DNA of 64,000 nucleotides from Haemophilus sp. HMSC068C11 (GCF_001815355.1 NZ_KV820375.1:280309-344308); one strand, 5' to 3'. Positions 19,944 to 32,137 are shown, counted from the first letter of the stretch. Translations and numbers: made by a program. Notes: a model not told the origin generated them from the letters alone.

Positions 19944-20684
19944 TTAATATTTTACCGTATGTCCATATCCTTCAAGGATTGTTTTAATATGCTCAAGTGA
20001 TTCTTTCGTCGGTGGTAAAACATCTGCGAGCTCATATTCAAAGCCAAGGGTTTTCCATTTATGAGCGCCTAATCGATGATAAGGGAGAAGTTCGACTTTT
20101 TCAATATTGGTCATACCTTCAATAAACTGTCCGAGCAGATGAACATCATGATCGTTATCGGTATAGCCAGGAACCACTACATAACGAATCCAGGTTCGCT
20201 GATTACGTTTTTGCAGATATTTCGCAAACTCAAGTGTCCGTTTATTTGGTACACCAATAAGGTTTTGGTGCACTTGATCGTTCAGTTCTTTTAAATCAAG
20301 CAAAACAAGATCGGTTACATCGATCAGTTCATCAATAATGTGATCATAATGACGTACAAACCCATTAGTATCTAAACAAGTATTAATGCCTTCTGCTTTA
20401 CAAGCTCGGAACCAATCTCGTACAAACTCAGCTTGAAGAATGGCTTCACCACCTGATGCTGTTACACCACCACCGGTTGCATTCATAAAATGGCGATAGC
20501 TCACGACTTCTTTCATGAGTTCTTCCACACTGATTTCGCGACCACCATCAAGATCCCAAGTATCACGGTTGTGGCAATATTTGCAACGCATTAAACAGCC
20601 TTGCATAAATAAAATAAAACGAATGCCGGGACCATCCACGGTTCCACAGGATTCAAAGGAGTGAATTCTTCCTAGAACAGACAT
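19944..20684 (-). CDS. pflA: Pyruvate formate-lyase activating enzyme
   Basis: PflA uses S-adenosylmethionine and an iron-sulfur cluster to put the glycyl radical on PflB. The 246 residues have the radical-SAM motif CLMRCKYC with Cys30, Cys34 and Cys37, preceded by the family signature [17 protein letters not shown]. It is downstream of pflB on the same strand but separated by a strong terminator, so it may have its own promoter in the 129-base gap. Confidence 0.96.
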   Translation of the reverse strand: MSVLGRIHSFESCGTVDGPGIRFILFMQGCLMRCKYCHNRDTWDLDGGREISVEELMKEVVSYRHFMNATGGGVTASGGEAILQAEFVRDWFRACKAEGINTCLDTNGFVRHYDHIIDELIDVTDLVLLDLKELNDQVHQNLIGVPNKRTLEFAKYLQKRNQRTWIRYVVVPGYTDNDHDVHLLGQFIEGMTNIEKVELLPYHRLGAHKWKTLGFEYELADVLPPTKESLEHIKTILEGYGHTVKY

Positions 20685-20743
20685 ACATAAATTTCCAAAA
20701 AATAAATCTAGCTAAATTTTACCAAAAATATCATCTATAAAAA

Positions 20744-20769
20744 ATGAGCCTGACTTAAATCAGGCTCAT
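20744..20769. terminator. Terminator after pflB
   Basis: A perfect 10-bp stem ATGAGCCTGA with a 6-base loop is flanked by A-run and T-run. It lies between pflB and pflA. Confidence 0.88.
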
Positions 20770-20813
20770 AATTTTTATGTTCCCGCTAAAGTGCGGTTAA
20801 ATTTTATCGTGTT

Positions 20814-23126
20814 TTAGAACGATTCTGTGAATGTACGAGTGACGACGTCTTGTTGTTGCTCTTTAGTTAAAGAGTTGAAACGGACTGCGTAACCAGATAC
20901 ACGAATAGTTAATTGCGGATATTTATCCGGATTTTCCATCGCATCTAATAACATTTCACGGTTTAACACGTTCACATTTAAGTGTTGACCACCTTCTACT
21001 GCTGCTTCGTGGTGGAAGTAACCATCCATTAAGCCCGCAAGGTTGCGACGTTGTGCTTCTGGATCTTTACCTAACGCATTTGGTACGATTGAGAAGGTAT
21101 AAGAAATACCATCTTTCGCGTAAGCAAATGGAAGTTTAGCTACAGAAGTTAATGATGCTACCGCACCTTTTTGGTCACGACCGTGCATTGGGTTAGCACC
21201 TGGTCCGAATGGCGCGCCGGCACGACGACCATCTGGAGTGTTACCTGTTTTCTTACCATAAACCACGTTAGAAGTAATGGTTAATACAGATTGTGTAGGC
21301 ACAGCATTGCGGTAAGTTTTAAGTTTTTGAATTTTCTTCATGAAACGTTCAACTAAATCACAAGCGATGTCATCAACACGGTTGTCGTTGTTACCATATT
21401 GTGGATATTCACCTTCGATTTCGAAGTCGATCGCTACGTTGCTTGCTACAACATTGCCATCTTTATCTTTGATGTCGCCACGAACTGGTTTAACTTTCGC
21501 ATATTTAATTGCGGAAAGTGAGTCTGCTGCAACAGAAAGACCTGCGATACCACAAGCCATGGTACGGTATACATCACGATCATGTAATGCCATTAATGCT
21601 GCTTCGTATGAATATTTATCATGCATATAGTGGATGATATTTAAGGCAGTCACATATTGTTTTGCCAACCAATCCATAAAGCTGTCCATACGAGTCATGA
21701 CTGTGTCGAAATCTAACACTTCATCAGTGATTGGTGCAGTTTTCGGACCTACTTGCATACCTAATTTTTCATCGATACCGCCGTTGATTGCGTATAACAA
21801 TGTTTTCGCTAAGTTTGCACGCGCACCGAAGAATTGCATTTGTTTACCAACAACCATTGGTGATACACAACATGCAATTGCGTAGTCATCATTGTTGAAG
21901 TCTGGACGCATTAAATCATCGTTTTCGTATTGAACTGATGAGGTATCAATCGATACTTTCGCACAGAAACGTTTGAAGTTTTCAGGTAATTGTTCAGACC
22001 AAAGAATTGTTAAGTTTGGTTCTGGAGAAGTCCCCATGTTGTAAAGGGTGTGTAAAATACGGAATGTATTTTTGGTGACTAATGTACGGCCGTCTAAACC
22101 CATACCTGCGATAGTTTCAGTTGCCCACATTGGGTCACCAGAGAATAATTGATCGTATTCAGGTGTACGTAAGAAACGAACCATACGAAGTTTCATGACT
22201 AAGTGGTCAACTAATTCTTGCGCTTCAGTTTCAGTAAGTTTACCTGCTTTTAAATCACGCTCGATATAGATATCGATGAAGGTTGCAGTACGACCGAATG
22301 ACATCGCTGCACCATTTTGTGATTTGATTGCTGCTAAGTAAGCAAAGTACATCCATTGAATTGCTTCTTTAGCGTTAGTTGCAGGGTTAGAAATATCGAA
22401 ACCGTAACTTGCTGCCATTTGTTTCATTTGGCCTAATGCACGGTGTTGTTCTGCGATTTCTTCACGTAAACGAATAGTTGCTTCTAGATTTACGCCATCT
22501 TCTAAGTCTTTTTGTAAAGAAGTGAATTGTGCGTATTTATCTTTCATTAAGAAGTCAACACCATAAAGTGCGACACGACGATAGTCACCGATGATACGAC
22601 CACGACCGTAAGCATCTGGAAGACCAGTTAATACACCTGATTTACGACAACGTAAAATGTCTGGCGTATAAACATCGAATACACCTTGGTTGTGGGTTTT
22701 ACGATATTCAGTGAAGATTTTTTTCACTTCAGGATCTAATTCACGACCGTAAATTTTGCATGATCCTTCCACCATTTTAATACCACCAAATGGCATAATG
22801 GCACGTTTTAATGGAGCATCGGTTTGAAGACCTACGATTTTCTCTAAGTCTTTATTGATATAACCTGGTGCGTGAGAAGTAATCGTTGAAGGCGTATGTT
22901 CGTCAAAGTCTAATGGCGCATGTGTGCGGTTTTCAACTTTAATTCCTTCCATAACGGTTTCCCAAAGTTTGGTTGTCGCTTCGGTTGGACCTGCTAAGAA
23001 AGAATCATCACCTTCATACGGGGTGTAGTTCTTTTGAATAAAATCACGCACGTTGACGTTTTCTTGCCAATCACCGGCAACGAATCCTGCCCACGCAACT
23101 TTTTGTGCTTCATTAAGTTCTGACAT
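20814..23126 (-). CDS. pflB: Pyruvate formate-lyase
   Basis: PflB cleaves pyruvate with CoA to acetyl-CoA and formate during anaerobic growth. I choose the second ATG (MSELNEAQK, 770 residues): the AAGGAA ribosome site is seven bases from it but only one base from the upstream ATG. The active-site pair Cys419-Cys420 is visible in IACCVSPM, and the radical glycine is Gly745 in RVSGYAVRF near the C-terminus. The protein is about ten residues longer than E. coli PflB. The gene follows focA in an operon, with a 54-base gap. Confidence 0.97.
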   Translation of the reverse strand: MSELNEAQKVAWAGFVAGDWQENVNVRDFIQKNYTPYEGDDSFLAGPTEATTKLWETVMEGIKVENRTHAPLDFDEHTPSTITSHAPGYINKDLEKIVGLQTDAPLKRAIMPFGGIKMVEGSCKIYGRELDPEVKKIFTEYRKTHNQGVFDVYTPDILRCRKSGVLTGLPDAYGRGRIIGDYRRVALYGVDFLMKDKYAQFTSLQKDLEDGVNLEATIRLREEIAEQHRALGQMKQMAASYGFDISNPATNAKEAIQWMYFAYLAAIKSQNGAAMSFGRTATFIDIYIERDLKAGKLTETEAQELVDHLVMKLRMVRFLRTPEYDQLFSGDPMWATETIAGMGLDGRTLVTKNTFRILHTLYNMGTSPEPNLTILWSEQLPENFKRFCAKVSIDTSSVQYENDDLMRPDFNNDDYAIACCVSPMVVGKQMQFFGARANLAKTLLYAINGGIDEKLGMQVGPKTAPITDEVLDFDTVMTRMDSFMDWLAKQYVTALNIIHYMHDKYSYEAALMALHDRDVYRTMACGIAGLSVAADSLSAIKYAKVKPVRGDIKDKDGNVVASNVAIDFEIEGEYPQYGNNDNRVDDIACDLVERFMKKIQKLKTYRNAVPTQSVLTITSNVVYGKKTGNTPDGRRAGAPFGPGANPMHGRDQKGAVASLTSVAKLPFAYAKDGISYTFSIVPNALGKDPEAQRRNLAGLMDGYFHHEAAVEGGQHLNVNVLNREMLLDAMENPDKYPQLTIRVSGYAVRFNSLTKEQQQDVVTRTFTESF

Positions 23127-23180
23127 AGTCATTTCCTTTTTTAATTGATAAAAAATAAGTCTGTTTAGTTCGTTAGTACA

Positions 23181-24035
23181 TTAGTGAGCTTTGGTTAAAT
23201 AACGTTGGAATAAGCCGATACAAACTGCGCCGCCCACAATGTTGCCCAACGTTACGGGAATTAAATTCTTCACAATGAAATGATAAAGATCTAAGTCTGC
23301 ATATTTCATTGGATCCACACCAATTTGTTGCCAAAATTCTGGTGTACTAAAATGTGCTGTAATAATGCCAAGCGGAATCATAAACATATTTGCCACACAG
23401 TGTTCAAAACCTGATGCCACAAATAAACCAATTGGCATGATCATAATAAATGCTTTGTCTGTAACAGTTTTACCGGAATAAGACATCCATACCGCTACAC
23501 ACACCATAATGTTACATAAAATACCAAGGTTAAATGCTTCAAACCAAGTATGATGAATCTTATGTTGAGCGGTTGCCAAAATGGTTAACCCCCATTGACC
23601 ATTTGCTGCCATGGTTTGTCCCCCAAACCAAATCACTGCAGCAATAAATAAACCGCCTACGAAGTTGCCTAAATACACCACAATCCAATTTCGAATCATT
23701 TGGGTTGTGGTTATTTTTCCGCCTACGCGGGCAACTAAGGTTAAAGTAGAAGAGGTGAATAATTCCGATCCTAAAATCACCACCATAATTACGCCTAAAG
23801 AGAAGACTAATCCACCAACTAACTTGGTTAATCCCCAAGGCGCGCCAGCGCTCGCTGTTTGAGTTGTCGTATAAAATACAAAGGCTAATGCAATACAAGC
23901 CCCAGCACTAATACCAGACATGAATGATAAAAATGGACGTTTTTGCGCTTTATACGCAGCGACGCTTTCAGCATAATCCGTTGCTTCAACTGGTGTGAGA
24001 GCAACAGAAGATTGATTTAAATTTTCTGATGCCAT
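23181..24035 (-). CDS. focA: Formate channel FocA
   Basis: FocA is a pentameric inner-membrane formate channel working with pyruvate formate-lyase. The 284-residue protein has six membrane helices; the loops FVFYTTTQTASAGAPWGLTKL and LGSELFTSSTLTL are typical of the formate/nitrite transporter family. I choose the ATG giving MASENLNQ because GGAG lies seven bases ahead; the longer reading would start at a TTG that overlaps this ribosome site. It is the first gene of the focA-pflB operon. Confidence 0.96.
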   Translation of the reverse strand: MASENLNQSSVALTPVEATDYAESVAAYKAQKRPFLSFMSGISAGACIALAFVFYTTTQTASAGAPWGLTKLVGGLVFSLGVIMVVILGSELFTSSTLTLVARVGGKITTTQMIRNWIVVYLGNFVGGLFIAAVIWFGGQTMAANGQWGLTILATAQHKIHHTWFEAFNLGILCNIMVCVAVWMSYSGKTVTDKAFIMIMPIGLFVASGFEHCVANMFMIPLGIITAHFSTPEFWQQIGVDPMKYADLDLYHFIVKNLIPVTLGNIVGGAVCIGLFQRYLTKAH

Positions 24036-24078
24036 ATCTAACTCCAAATAGTTGGTTTATTATTTCTTATACTACAAC

Positions 24079-24098
24079 ATAGGTATTCCTATACCCAT
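24079..24098 (-). promoter_or_regulatory. Candidate NarP heptamers before focA
   Basis: ATAGGTA (24079-24085) and TACCCAT (24092-24098) each fit the TACYYMT heptamer recognised by NarL/NarP. The pair is not in the optimal 7-2-7 arrangement, so this is weak. Confidence 0.25.
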
Positions 24099-24158
24099 TT
24101 GGTATTCTACTCTCTTATAAAACCATTGCAAGAAATCCCCAACTTATTCCAAAAAAAT

Positions 24159-24172
24159 TTGATATTTTGCAA
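24159..24172 (-). promoter_or_regulatory. Candidate FNR site before focA-pflB
   Basis: On the minus strand TTGCAAAATATCAA matches the FNR consensus TTGAT-N4-ATCAA at 8 of 10 positions, with one perfect half-site. It lies about 125 bases before the focA start, a plausible place for anaerobic activation. Confidence 0.45.
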
Positions 24173-24202
24173 GTTTTGGTAAATTTTCTGCTCAAAAAAT
24201 AA

Positions 24203-24230
24203 AAAAGCGGAATATCACTATTCCGCTTTT
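24203..24230. terminator. Terminator after comEA-like gene
   Basis: AAAAGCGGAATA, a 4-base loop and its exact complement form a 12-bp stem with flanking A/T runs. It lies 19 bases past the stop of the gene at 24249. Confidence 0.88.
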
Positions 24231-24248
24231 CATATAAAAATAACAACA

Positions 24249-24611
24249 TTAAAACACGATACGATCTCGGTTTTTTTCTAACGTAGCTTTACCAATGCCT
24301 TGTACTTCAAGTAGTTGTTCTGCCGCAGTGAAACTACCGTGTTTTTCACGGTATTGCACAATGGCTTCTGCTTTTTTCGCCCCAATACCAATCAGCGCTT
24401 TTTGAATGTCTGATACGCTAGCGGTATTGATATTTAATTTATCACTCACCGTTTGTTGTACTGTTTGTGATGGTGCTTGTACAGCTGTTTGTTGCTGCAC
24501 TTGCGTTTGCGATTGAGCCTGCTCAGCTGTTTTTTCTTCTGCAAGCGCTTCTGTGCTCAACATCGCGCCTGCAATAAATAATGAACTAAATAAATGTTTC
24601 ATCAATTTCAT
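24249..24611 (-). CDS. comEA: ComEA-type helix-hairpin-helix DNA-binding protein
   Basis: This is probably the periplasmic DNA-binding protein that pulls transforming DNA across the outer membrane, called ComE1 in Haemophilus. The chosen ATG gives a 120-residue protein: a signal peptide to about residue 24 (ending EALA), a Gln-rich linker, then a double helix-hairpin-helix domain with LNINTASVSDIQKALIGIGAKKA and LLEVQGIGKATLEK. An upstream in-frame start adds seven residues and is less well placed; GGA lies seven bases before the chosen start. It fits an organism whose genome is full of uptake signals. Confidence 0.85.
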   Translation of the reverse strand: MKLMKHLFSSLFIAGAMLSTEALAEEKTAEQAQSQTQVQQQTAVQAPSQTVQQTVSDKLNINTASVSDIQKALIGIGAKKAEAIVQYREKHGSFTAAEQLLEVQGIGKATLEKNRDRIVF

Positions 24612-24756
24612 AAAAATGTCCTTTATTAACAAATAAGTACCGTTGATTCATATCAACAGTGACATTTTTAAGAAACACAGAAAACACGCAAGAAATCAAC
24701 CGCACTTTTGCGATCTTGATCGCAAAAATTACATTTAAGCAAATAAAAAAACGACC

Positions 24757-25074
24757 TTATCGCACCACTACAGCTGTGCCACTCGCAATCACCATAAACA
24801 TACTTTTATTGCTTACTGTTGCGTAATTAATCTCTACGCCAACCACAGCATTTGCCCCTAAAGCAATTGCTTTTTCTTCCAACTCTTTCAAGGCATCTTG
24901 GCGTGCACGACTAATACGACGCTCATAAACACTCGAACGCCCACCAATCACATCGGTAATAGCCGCAAAAAAATCACGGATGAAGTTTGCCCCAGCAATC
25001 ACTTCCCCAAAGACGACTTGTTTATATTCTACGATTTGTTTACCTTCAATATTAGGCGTAGTGGTAATAATCAT
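24757..25074 (-). CDS. ybjQ: YbjQ family protein (UPF0145)
   Basis: This 105-residue cytoplasmic protein belongs to the YbjQ/UPF0145 family, a small pentameric fold sometimes annotated as heavy-metal binding without direct proof. The segments [30 protein letters not shown] and [17 protein letters not shown] are family signatures. There is no signal peptide. It lies 38 bases after rdgB on the same strand and may be co-transcribed with it. The function is unknown. Confidence 0.85.
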   Translation of the reverse strand: MIITTTPNIEGKQIVEYKQVVFGEVIAGANFIRDFFAAITDVIGGRSSVYERRISRARQDALKELEEKAIALGANAVVGVEINYATVSNKSMFMVIASGTAVVVR

Positions 25075-25112
25075 TTTGTATCCTTTAATTCTCGTTAAAA
25101 ATCAACCGCGCT

Positions 25113-25712
25113 TTAGGCCGTTAATTTTGATTTCAAAACAGCTAATGCCTTCGCACGATGAGAAATTTTCTTTTTCTCTACGGTTTCTAATTCGGCAAAA
25201 GTACAGCCTTTTTCAGGGCTAAAAAAGAGCGAGTCGTAACCGAAACCATTTTCACCTTTTTCTTCATAAATAATCTGCCCGTCACATTCACCTTGAGCAA
25301 TGATCGGAGAAGGATCACTTAGGTGTTGTAATAACACAATCGTACTCACAAATTTTGCTTGGCGACGTTCAGTCGGTACATCGGCTAATTCTGCCAATAA
25401 TTTTTCTCGGTTTTTCGCATCAGCTTCGTCACCATCCACACCTGCATAACGAGCAGAATACAATCCAGGCGCACCATTTAACGCATCCACTACAAGACCA
25501 GAATCATCTGCAATGGCCGGTAAACCTGATTTTTCAGATGCATAACGTGCTTTCAAAATCGCATTTTCAACAAACGTTAATCCTGTTTCTTCTGGACTTT
25601 CAATGCCTAAATCGGTCTGAGCAATGACTTCAAAACCGAAATCGGCTAATACGTCTGCCATTTCTTTTACTTTGCCTTTATTGCCCGTGGCAAGCACAAT
25701 TTTTTGCTTCAT
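25113..25712 (-). CDS. rdgB: XTP/dITP pyrophosphatase RdgB
   Basis: RdgB removes non-canonical purine triphosphates (dITP, XTP) before they enter DNA. The 199 residues begin [18 protein letters not shown], the family signature, with [28 protein letters not shown] and the C-terminal SHRAKAL. The start is the ATG before KQKIVL, seven bases after a GAGGGA ribosome site; a slightly longer in-frame reading exists. Confidence 0.95.
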   Translation of the reverse strand: MKQKIVLATGNKGKVKEMADVLADFGFEVIAQTDLGIESPEETGLTFVENAILKARYASEKSGLPAIADDSGLVVDALNGAPGLYSARYAGVDGDEADAKNREKLLAELADVPTERRQAKFVSTIVLLQHLSDPSPIIAQGECDGQIIYEEKGENGFGYDSLFFSPEKGCTFAELETVEKKKISHRAKALAVLKSKLTA

Positions 25713-25778
25713 GATTCTGTCCCTCATATCAAATATTGTCTTATTTTAGCACCTCACCAAAAATTTTCGGAATAAATA

Positions 25779-25809
25779 TTGACTTTAACCTTAGGTCAAG
25801 GTTTATGAT
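25779..25809 (+). promoter_or_regulatory. MerR-family-type promoter with 19-bp spacer
   Basis: TTGACT (25779-25784) and TATGAT (25804-25809) are separated by exactly 19 bases. The spacer holds the perfect dyad AACCTT-N5-AAGGTT (25787-25803). An overlong spacer with a centred dyad is the signature of promoters untwisted by MerR-family activators such as CueR. The copper-type regulator itself is not in the window. Confidence 0.8.
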
Positions 25810-25843
25810 TCGTGCTCATTCAGTTATCACATAGGAGAAAAAC

Positions 25844-26215
25844 ATGAAAAAACTTATGACTTTTATCACACTTAGCGCTGCTGCAGTTTCAATTTATGCC
25901 CAAGCTAATGAACAACCGCATCAAGCACACATGAATATGCCAATGTCGACAGATTCTGCAATGCAACAAGAATTAATGCAAGGTATGAATCAAATGAATC
26001 AAGACATGATGGCAGCTGCGCAATATAAAGATCCTGATGTTGCTTTTGCAGCAGGTATGTTGCCACACCATATTGGCGCAGTAAAAATGGCGGAAGTTGA
26101 ATTAAAATACGGAAAAGATCCTGAGATGCGTAAGCTTGCTGAGAATATTATTAACGCTCAACAAGCAGAAATTGAACAAATGCAAAAATGGCTTAAAGTG
26201 CATAATAAAAAATAA
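25844..26215 (+). CDS. DUF305 periplasmic protein, putative copper binding
   Basis: This 123-residue secreted protein has a signal peptide cut near residue 19 (IYA/QANEQ), a Met/His-rich N-terminal part (HQAHMNMPM, QGMNQMNQDMM) and one DUF305 repeat with the motif MLPHHIGAVKMAEVEL. Single-domain DUF305 proteins with Met and His clusters include copper-binding CopM-type proteins. The MerR-type promoter in front suggests metal induction, most likely copper. AGGAG lies seven bases before the ATG. The gene is monocistronic, closed by a USS terminator. The metal is inferred. Confidence 0.8.
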   Translation: MKKLMTFITLSAAAVSIYAQANEQPHQAHMNMPMSTDSAMQQELMQGMNQMNQDMMAAAQYKDPDVAFAAGMLPHHIGAVKMAEVELKYGKDPEMRKLAENIINAQQAEIEQMQKWLKVHNKK

Positions 26216-26224
26216 AATAACACA

Positions 26225-26256
26225 AAAAAAGTGCGGTAAATTAACCGCACTTTTTT
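26225..26256. terminator. Inverted USS terminator, DUF305/ispH
   Basis: A perfect 13-bp stem AAAAAAGTGCGGT with a 6-base loop lies between convergent genes. Confidence 0.9.
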
Positions 26257-26263
26257 AATAGAA

Positions 26264-27208
26264 TTAGTTCACTTCTTTTATTCTTAACTCTTTTGGCACT
26301 TCAAAGAACATATTTTCTTCTAAGCCTTGAAGCTCTTCAATAGCATCGGCACCAAATTCTTTTAATCGAGCAATCACAGATTGCACCAATTCTTCCGGTG
26401 CAGAGGCCCCCGCTGTTACGCCAATTGTTTCAACGCCTTCAAACCAATCTGCCGACACATCATTTGGATCATCAATCAATTTTGATTTCACCCCCATACG
26501 CGATGCCAACTCAGCTAAACGGTTAGAATTTGATGAGTTTTTAGAACCTACAACGACCACTAAATCACATTGTTTCGCTAATTCACGCACCGCTTCTTGT
26601 CGATTAGTTGTTGCATAGCAAATATCGTTTTTATGTGGGCCTTGAATCGCAGGATATTTATCTTTCAATGCACTGATAGTTTCCGCCGTATCATCAAGAG
26701 AAAGTGTGGTTTGTGTCATAAAGGTTAAATCATCACTTTCTTGAACCGGCAAACGAGCAATATCTTCCACGCTTTCAATTAAGAAAATACCACCTTCCTC
26801 GTTGCTGTACTGCCCCATTGTGCCTTCCACTTCTGGATGCCCTTTGTGTCCGATCAAAATCGCTTTCGTCCCTTTACGGCTCGCACGAGCCACTTGCATA
26901 TGTACCTTGGTTACCAACGGACAAGTTGCATCAAATACTTTTAACTGGCGATCTTTTGCTTCTTGACGAACGGCTTGTGACACGCCATGAGCGGAGAAAA
27001 TCACAATGGCACCATCTGGCACTTCACTTAATTCTTCTACAAAAATTGCCCCACGCTCACGCAAACCATTTACCACAAAACGGTTATGCACCACTTCATG
27101 ACGTACATAAATCGGTGCACCATGAATTTCAAGCGCTAATTCAACAATGCTAATGGCTCGATCGACACCCGCGCAAAATCCGCGAGGGTTAGCTAAAATT
27201 ATCTTCAT
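26264..27208 (-). CDS. ispH: HMBPP reductase IspH
   Basis: IspH is the last enzyme of the MEP isoprenoid pathway; it reduces HMBPP to IPP and DMAPP with an iron-sulfur cluster. The 314 residues contain the three cluster cysteines Cys12 ([12 protein letters not shown]), Cys96 (DATCPLVTK) and Cys197 ([11 protein letters not shown]), at the same numbers as in E. coli. It follows lspA with a two-base gap, so the genes are co-transcribed. Confidence 0.97.
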   Translation of the reverse strand: MKIILANPRGFCAGVDRAISIVELALEIHGAPIYVRHEVVHNRFVVNGLRERGAIFVEELSEVPDGAIVIFSAHGVSQAVRQEAKDRQLKVFDATCPLVTKVHMQVARASRKGTKAILIGHKGHPEVEGTMGQYSNEEGGIFLIESVEDIARLPVQESDDLTFMTQTTLSLDDTAETISALKDKYPAIQGPHKNDICYATTNRQEAVRELAKQCDLVVVVGSKNSSNSNRLAELASRMGVKSKLIDDPNDVSADWFEGVETIGVTAGASAPEELVQSVIARLKEFGADAIEELQGLEENMFFEVPKELRIKEVN

Positions 27209-27210
27209 TT

Positions 27211-27696
27211 TTAACCGCTCTTTTTATCACCTTTAAAGGCATCTAATGCTAATAAACCCGCACCAATACAAATCGCAATATCTGCCACATTGAATACCGG
27301 ATAATGATAAATATCCCAATAAAAATCTAAGAAATCCACCACAAAACCGTTATACACACGGTCTACCATATTGGCTAAAGCGCCACCAATAATCAGTGCA
27401 TAAGCCGAGTTTTGTAATTTTTGTTCTGCAGAATTCTTTTTCATAAAGTAAGCCAGCATTAAAGAAATCCCAATTGCAAGCACGATAAAGAAATATTTCT
27501 GCCAACCATCATGTTCCGCAAGGAAGCTAAACGCTGCGCCATAGTTACGCACATAGGTTAAATTAAAAACGGGTAATAGGTTCACACTTTCATAGAGATC
27601 AAAGCGTTGCACCACAATATATTTGGTCAGTAAATCGAGGATAAATGCGACTGCACTTAGCCAAAGGAATGAAAGTCCTGTTTTATTTTTTGTCAT
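27211..27696 (-). CDS. lspA: Lipoprotein signal peptidase II
   Basis: LspA cuts signal peptides from lipoproteins after acylation of the lipobox cysteine, in the inner membrane. The 161-residue protein has four hydrophobic helices. The catalytic aspartates are Asp121 ([11 protein letters not shown]) and Asp139 (FNVADIAI), and the [11 protein letters not shown] motif is present. It is coupled to ispH. Its substrates in this window include oapB, the protein E-like gene and the ygiB-like gene. Confidence 0.96.
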   Translation of the reverse strand: MTKNKTGLSFLWLSAVAFILDLLTKYIVVQRFDLYESVNLLPVFNLTYVRNYGAAFSFLAEHDGWQKYFFIVLAIGISLMLAYFMKKNSAEQKLQNSAYALIIGGALANMVDRVYNGFVVDFLDFYWDIYHYPVFNVADIAICIGAGLLALDAFKGDKKSG

Positions 27697-27780
27697 AGGA
27701 AATTATCTGTCTTTATAAATGGACGATGATTTTAACAACTCGAATAGCCTTTATAAAGCAAAAGGCATCAAATTATAAAA

Positions 27781-27800
27781 GGCGAACACATTGGTTCGCC
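27781..27800 (-). terminator. Terminator after glmU
   Basis: GGCGAAC, a 6-base loop and GTTCGCC are followed by TTTTAT on the minus strand. The stem is nearly the same as in the typA/rdgC terminator. Confidence 0.75.
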
Positions 27801-27812
27801 TTGCAATGTTAA

Positions 27813-29183
27813 TTACTTTTTCTTCACAGGTCTTTGCCAACCTTGAATATGACGTTGTGGCACACGAGTAATCACCAGCTCATCTTTCTCAATATTTTGA
27901 GTGATCGTTGAACCAGCCCCAATGGTTGCTCCATCTGCGACGGTAACAGGCGCGACTAACTGCGTATCCGATCCAACAAATACATTGTTACCAATAATTG
28001 TTTTAAATTTATTTGCACCGTCATAGTTACAAGTAATGACACCTGCACCAATGTTACAGTTCTCACCGATTTCGGTATCACCGACATAAGTGAGGTGGTT
28101 TACTTTAGAACCTTTCCCTACTGTAGATTTTTTAATTTCCACAAAGTTGCCTACATGGGTTTCAGCGGCTAATTCAGCACCTGGACGTAAACGAGAGAAT
28201 GGACCAATCGCCGCTTTCTCACCAATTGTCGCATCTTCTAAAACAGAATAAGGCTTGATTTCAACATCATCACCAATGGTCACGTTTTTCAATACGCAAC
28301 CTGCACCGATTTTTACACGGTCACCCAAGCGCACATTGCCTTCCACAATTACATTCACATCAATTTCAACATCTTTACCGTGCTCTAATATGCCGCGTAA
28401 ATCAAAACGCTCCGGGTCAATCAACATCACACCTGCAAGTAAAAGTTTTTCTGCTTGTTTACGTTGATAATAGCGTTCCATTTTGGCTAATTGTAGGCGA
28501 TTATTTACCCCTTCAACTTCCATAAAATCAGTTGCTTGAACAGCTACAATCGGACAACCATCTTGATGAGCTAAGCCAATTACATCAGTAATATAAAACT
28601 CGCCTTGTGCATTATTATTATCTAAACGCGCTAACCATTTTTTGAAACTTGCACCATCTGAAACTAACACACCTGTATTAATCTCTTGAATTTTGAGTTG
28701 CTCAGGCGTTGCATCTTTTTGTTCAACAATCCCTACAACTTTGCCATTTTCACGTACGATTCGACCATAACCTGTTGGGTTATCTAATACGACGGTTAAC
28801 ACTGCGATACCATTTTCAGGTTTCGCATCGATTAATTTTTGCAATGTTTCCGGTGTAATCATTGGGCCATCGCCATACACCATTAAAATATTTTCATCAT
28901 CACGGAAAAAAGGCATTGCTTGTTGCATAGCATGTCCTGTACCCAACTGTTCCGCTTGGAATACCCAGTTCACGCTTTCATTTGCCAAACGCTCACGCAT
29001 TAATTCGCCACCGTGACCATAAATCAAATGTACGTTTTCCGCACCTAATTGATTTGCCGTATCGATCACATGTTTTACCATCGGTTTACCTGCCACTTTG
29101 TGCAAGACTTTAGGTAAATCAGAATACATACGAGTGCCTTTACCGGCTGCTAAAATCACCACGCTTAATGCTTTATTTGTCAT
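27813..29183 (-). CDS. glmU: Bifunctional GlmU
   Basis: GlmU acetylates glucosamine-1-phosphate and then joins it to UTP, giving UDP-GlcNAc for peptidoglycan and lipopolysaccharide. The 456 residues have the pyrophosphorylase domain (about 1-228) with [25 protein letters not shown] and GYGRIVR, then the left-handed beta-helix acetyltransferase domain with hexapeptide repeats and [17 protein letters not shown]. The length equals the H. influenzae enzyme. It is divergent from pyrG. Confidence 0.97.
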   Translation of the reverse strand: MTNKALSVVILAAGKGTRMYSDLPKVLHKVAGKPMVKHVIDTANQLGAENVHLIYGHGGELMRERLANESVNWVFQAEQLGTGHAMQQAMPFFRDDENILMVYGDGPMITPETLQKLIDAKPENGIAVLTVVLDNPTGYGRIVRENGKVVGIVEQKDATPEQLKIQEINTGVLVSDGASFKKWLARLDNNNAQGEFYITDVIGLAHQDGCPIVAVQATDFMEVEGVNNRLQLAKMERYYQRKQAEKLLLAGVMLIDPERFDLRGILEHGKDVEIDVNVIVEGNVRLGDRVKIGAGCVLKNVTIGDDVEIKPYSVLEDATIGEKAAIGPFSRLRPGAELAAETHVGNFVEIKKSTVGKGSKVNHLTYVGDTEIGENCNIGAGVITCNYDGANKFKTIIGNNVFVGSDTQLVAPVTVADGATIGAGSTITQNIEKDELVITRVPQRHIQGWQRPVKKK

Positions 29184-29325
29184 AAATTCTTCTCTTCTTT
29201 ATAAAAAATTTGGGCGTATTCTATCGTAGAATGGAGAATATGATAAGCCATTTAATTTTCATACATTCCTGACAAGACAAGATTGTATAAAAATCTCAAA
29301 TCCTGTAAACTATCCTCCCGTCTTG

Positions 29326-29403
29326 ATAGCTAATCATCTTTTTCTTTTACTTTTGACCGCACTTTTCAGTATTCTGCACAAATTTGCATAAAAGATGATT
29401 GGC

Positions 29404-29406
<3 letters not shown>
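29326..29406. repeat. Inverted repeat with USS in loop, before pyrG
   Basis: A 17-base arm starting ATAGCTAATCATC (29326-29342) pairs with 29390-29406 with a single mismatch. The 47-base loop contains a USS (about 29352-29367). The right arm runs into a TATAAT (29404-29409) that could be the pyrG -10 box. The rest of the 258-base glmU-pyrG gap shows no other clear structure. Confidence 0.6.
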
Positions 29407-31079
<1,673 letters not shown>

Positions 31080-31100
31080 TTTACTGATGATTCCATAAAC

Positions 31101-31139
31101 AAGTGCGGTCAAAAATTCTTGTATTTTTGACCGCATTTT
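31101..31139 (+). terminator. Inverted USS terminator after pyrG
   Basis: A 17-bp stem around AAGTGCGGTCAAAAAT with one mismatch and a 5-6 base loop ends in a T-run. Confidence 0.85.
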
Positions 31140-31201
31140 GTATTAATAAGGAATAATATCATCTGAGCCTTATTCACTCATTTAATAATGGATAGCCAAA
31201 A

Positions 31202-32137
31202 ATGAAACTTGCAGTAATGTTACCTGCATACAATGCAGAAAATTTTCTCACTGAATGTTTAGAGTCATTATTGAATCAGACATTTAGTGATTTTTGTATT
31301 CTTGCGGTTAATGATGCATCTACAGATAACACAGGCAAGATTCTCGAAACTTATGCAGCAAAAGATGCTCGCTTACGTGTTTACCATTTACCACAAAACC
31401 AAGGTGAGCCTGCTGTAATGCAATTTGTCATGGATATGCTTAACTATATGAATGTTGAATATGTTGCACGTATGGATGCTGATGATATTTGTGTGACACA
31501 TCGTTTTGAAAAACAAGTTCAATATTTAGACGAGCATCCCGAAATTGATATTTTAGGAAGTAATGCTCTGTTCTTTAATGATGGGCAAACTGATAAAGCG
31601 ACTAAAGTGAGTACACTTCCTCTTTTAGATAAAGATATAAAAGCACATTTTTCTTTAGCTCGAGACAATATCATTAATCCCTCTTCAATGTGGCGACATT
31701 CTAGTATCAAGGCGCTCGGGATCAATTATGCCCAAACAGCCACTGCACCCGATTTTCATATGTGGGTACAATGCGCCTTACATCAAAAGAAATTTGCTAA
31801 TTTACCAGAGCCATTATTGTTTTATCGGATACATCAAGGCCAAGCGAGTAAAATACATGACAAAATTAGCAAGTCTGTTCAATACTCTATGGAGCTATGG
31901 ATAAGTCATTTATTTCCTGACTTAACATCGAAAGAAGTGAGCTTACTAAGCCGAACGTTACACGAAAAATCCATTAAACTCAGCAAAGAAGAGTTTGAAA
32001 TGGCATTTTTGGCTTACGATAAGATTCAATCTACTTGTGAAATTTCATTATTTGGAGAAGATCGACATACGATGTTCAGCATTTTAGACCAACGCATCCA
32101 ATTATTGAAAAAACTTTTATATCAACGCGTTCAATAA
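31202..32137 (+). CDS. Family 2 glycosyltransferase
   Basis: This 311-residue GT-A fold enzyme starts MKLAVMLPAYNAENFLTECLESLL and has NDASTDNT and the metal-binding MDADD motif. A later FHMWVQCAL segment resembles the acceptor side of inverting GT2 enzymes. No membrane helix is evident, so it is probably cytoplasmic and works on lipooligosaccharide or another glycan. It stands alone between pyrG and a convergent membrane-protein gene, and I see no tetranucleotide repeat tract that would make it phase-variable. The sugar and acceptor are unknown. Confidence 0.85.
   Translation: MKLAVMLPAYNAENFLTECLESLLNQTFSDFCILAVNDASTDNTGKILETYAAKDARLRVYHLPQNQGEPAVMQFVMDMLNYMNVEYVARMDADDICVTHRFEKQVQYLDEHPEIDILGSNALFFNDGQTDKATKVSTLPLLDKDIKAHFSLARDNIINPSSMWRHSSIKALGINYAQTATAPDFHMWVQCALHQKKFANLPEPLLFYRIHQGQASKIHDKISKSVQYSMELWISHLFPDLTSKEVSLLSRTLHEKSIKLSKEEFEMAFLAYDKIQSTCEISLFGEDRHTMFSILDQRIQLLKKLLYQRVQ

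Noticed and set aside
24706..24727. Palindrome TTTTGCGATC-TT-GATCGCAAAA as a ybjQ terminator
   Set aside because: The stem is followed by a USS rather than a T-run on the minus strand, so termination is not supported.
31100..31202. Phase-variable repeat tract before the GT2 gene
   Set aside because: No tetranucleotide or other simple repeat is present in the leader or the gene start; only an inverted USS terminator is seen.
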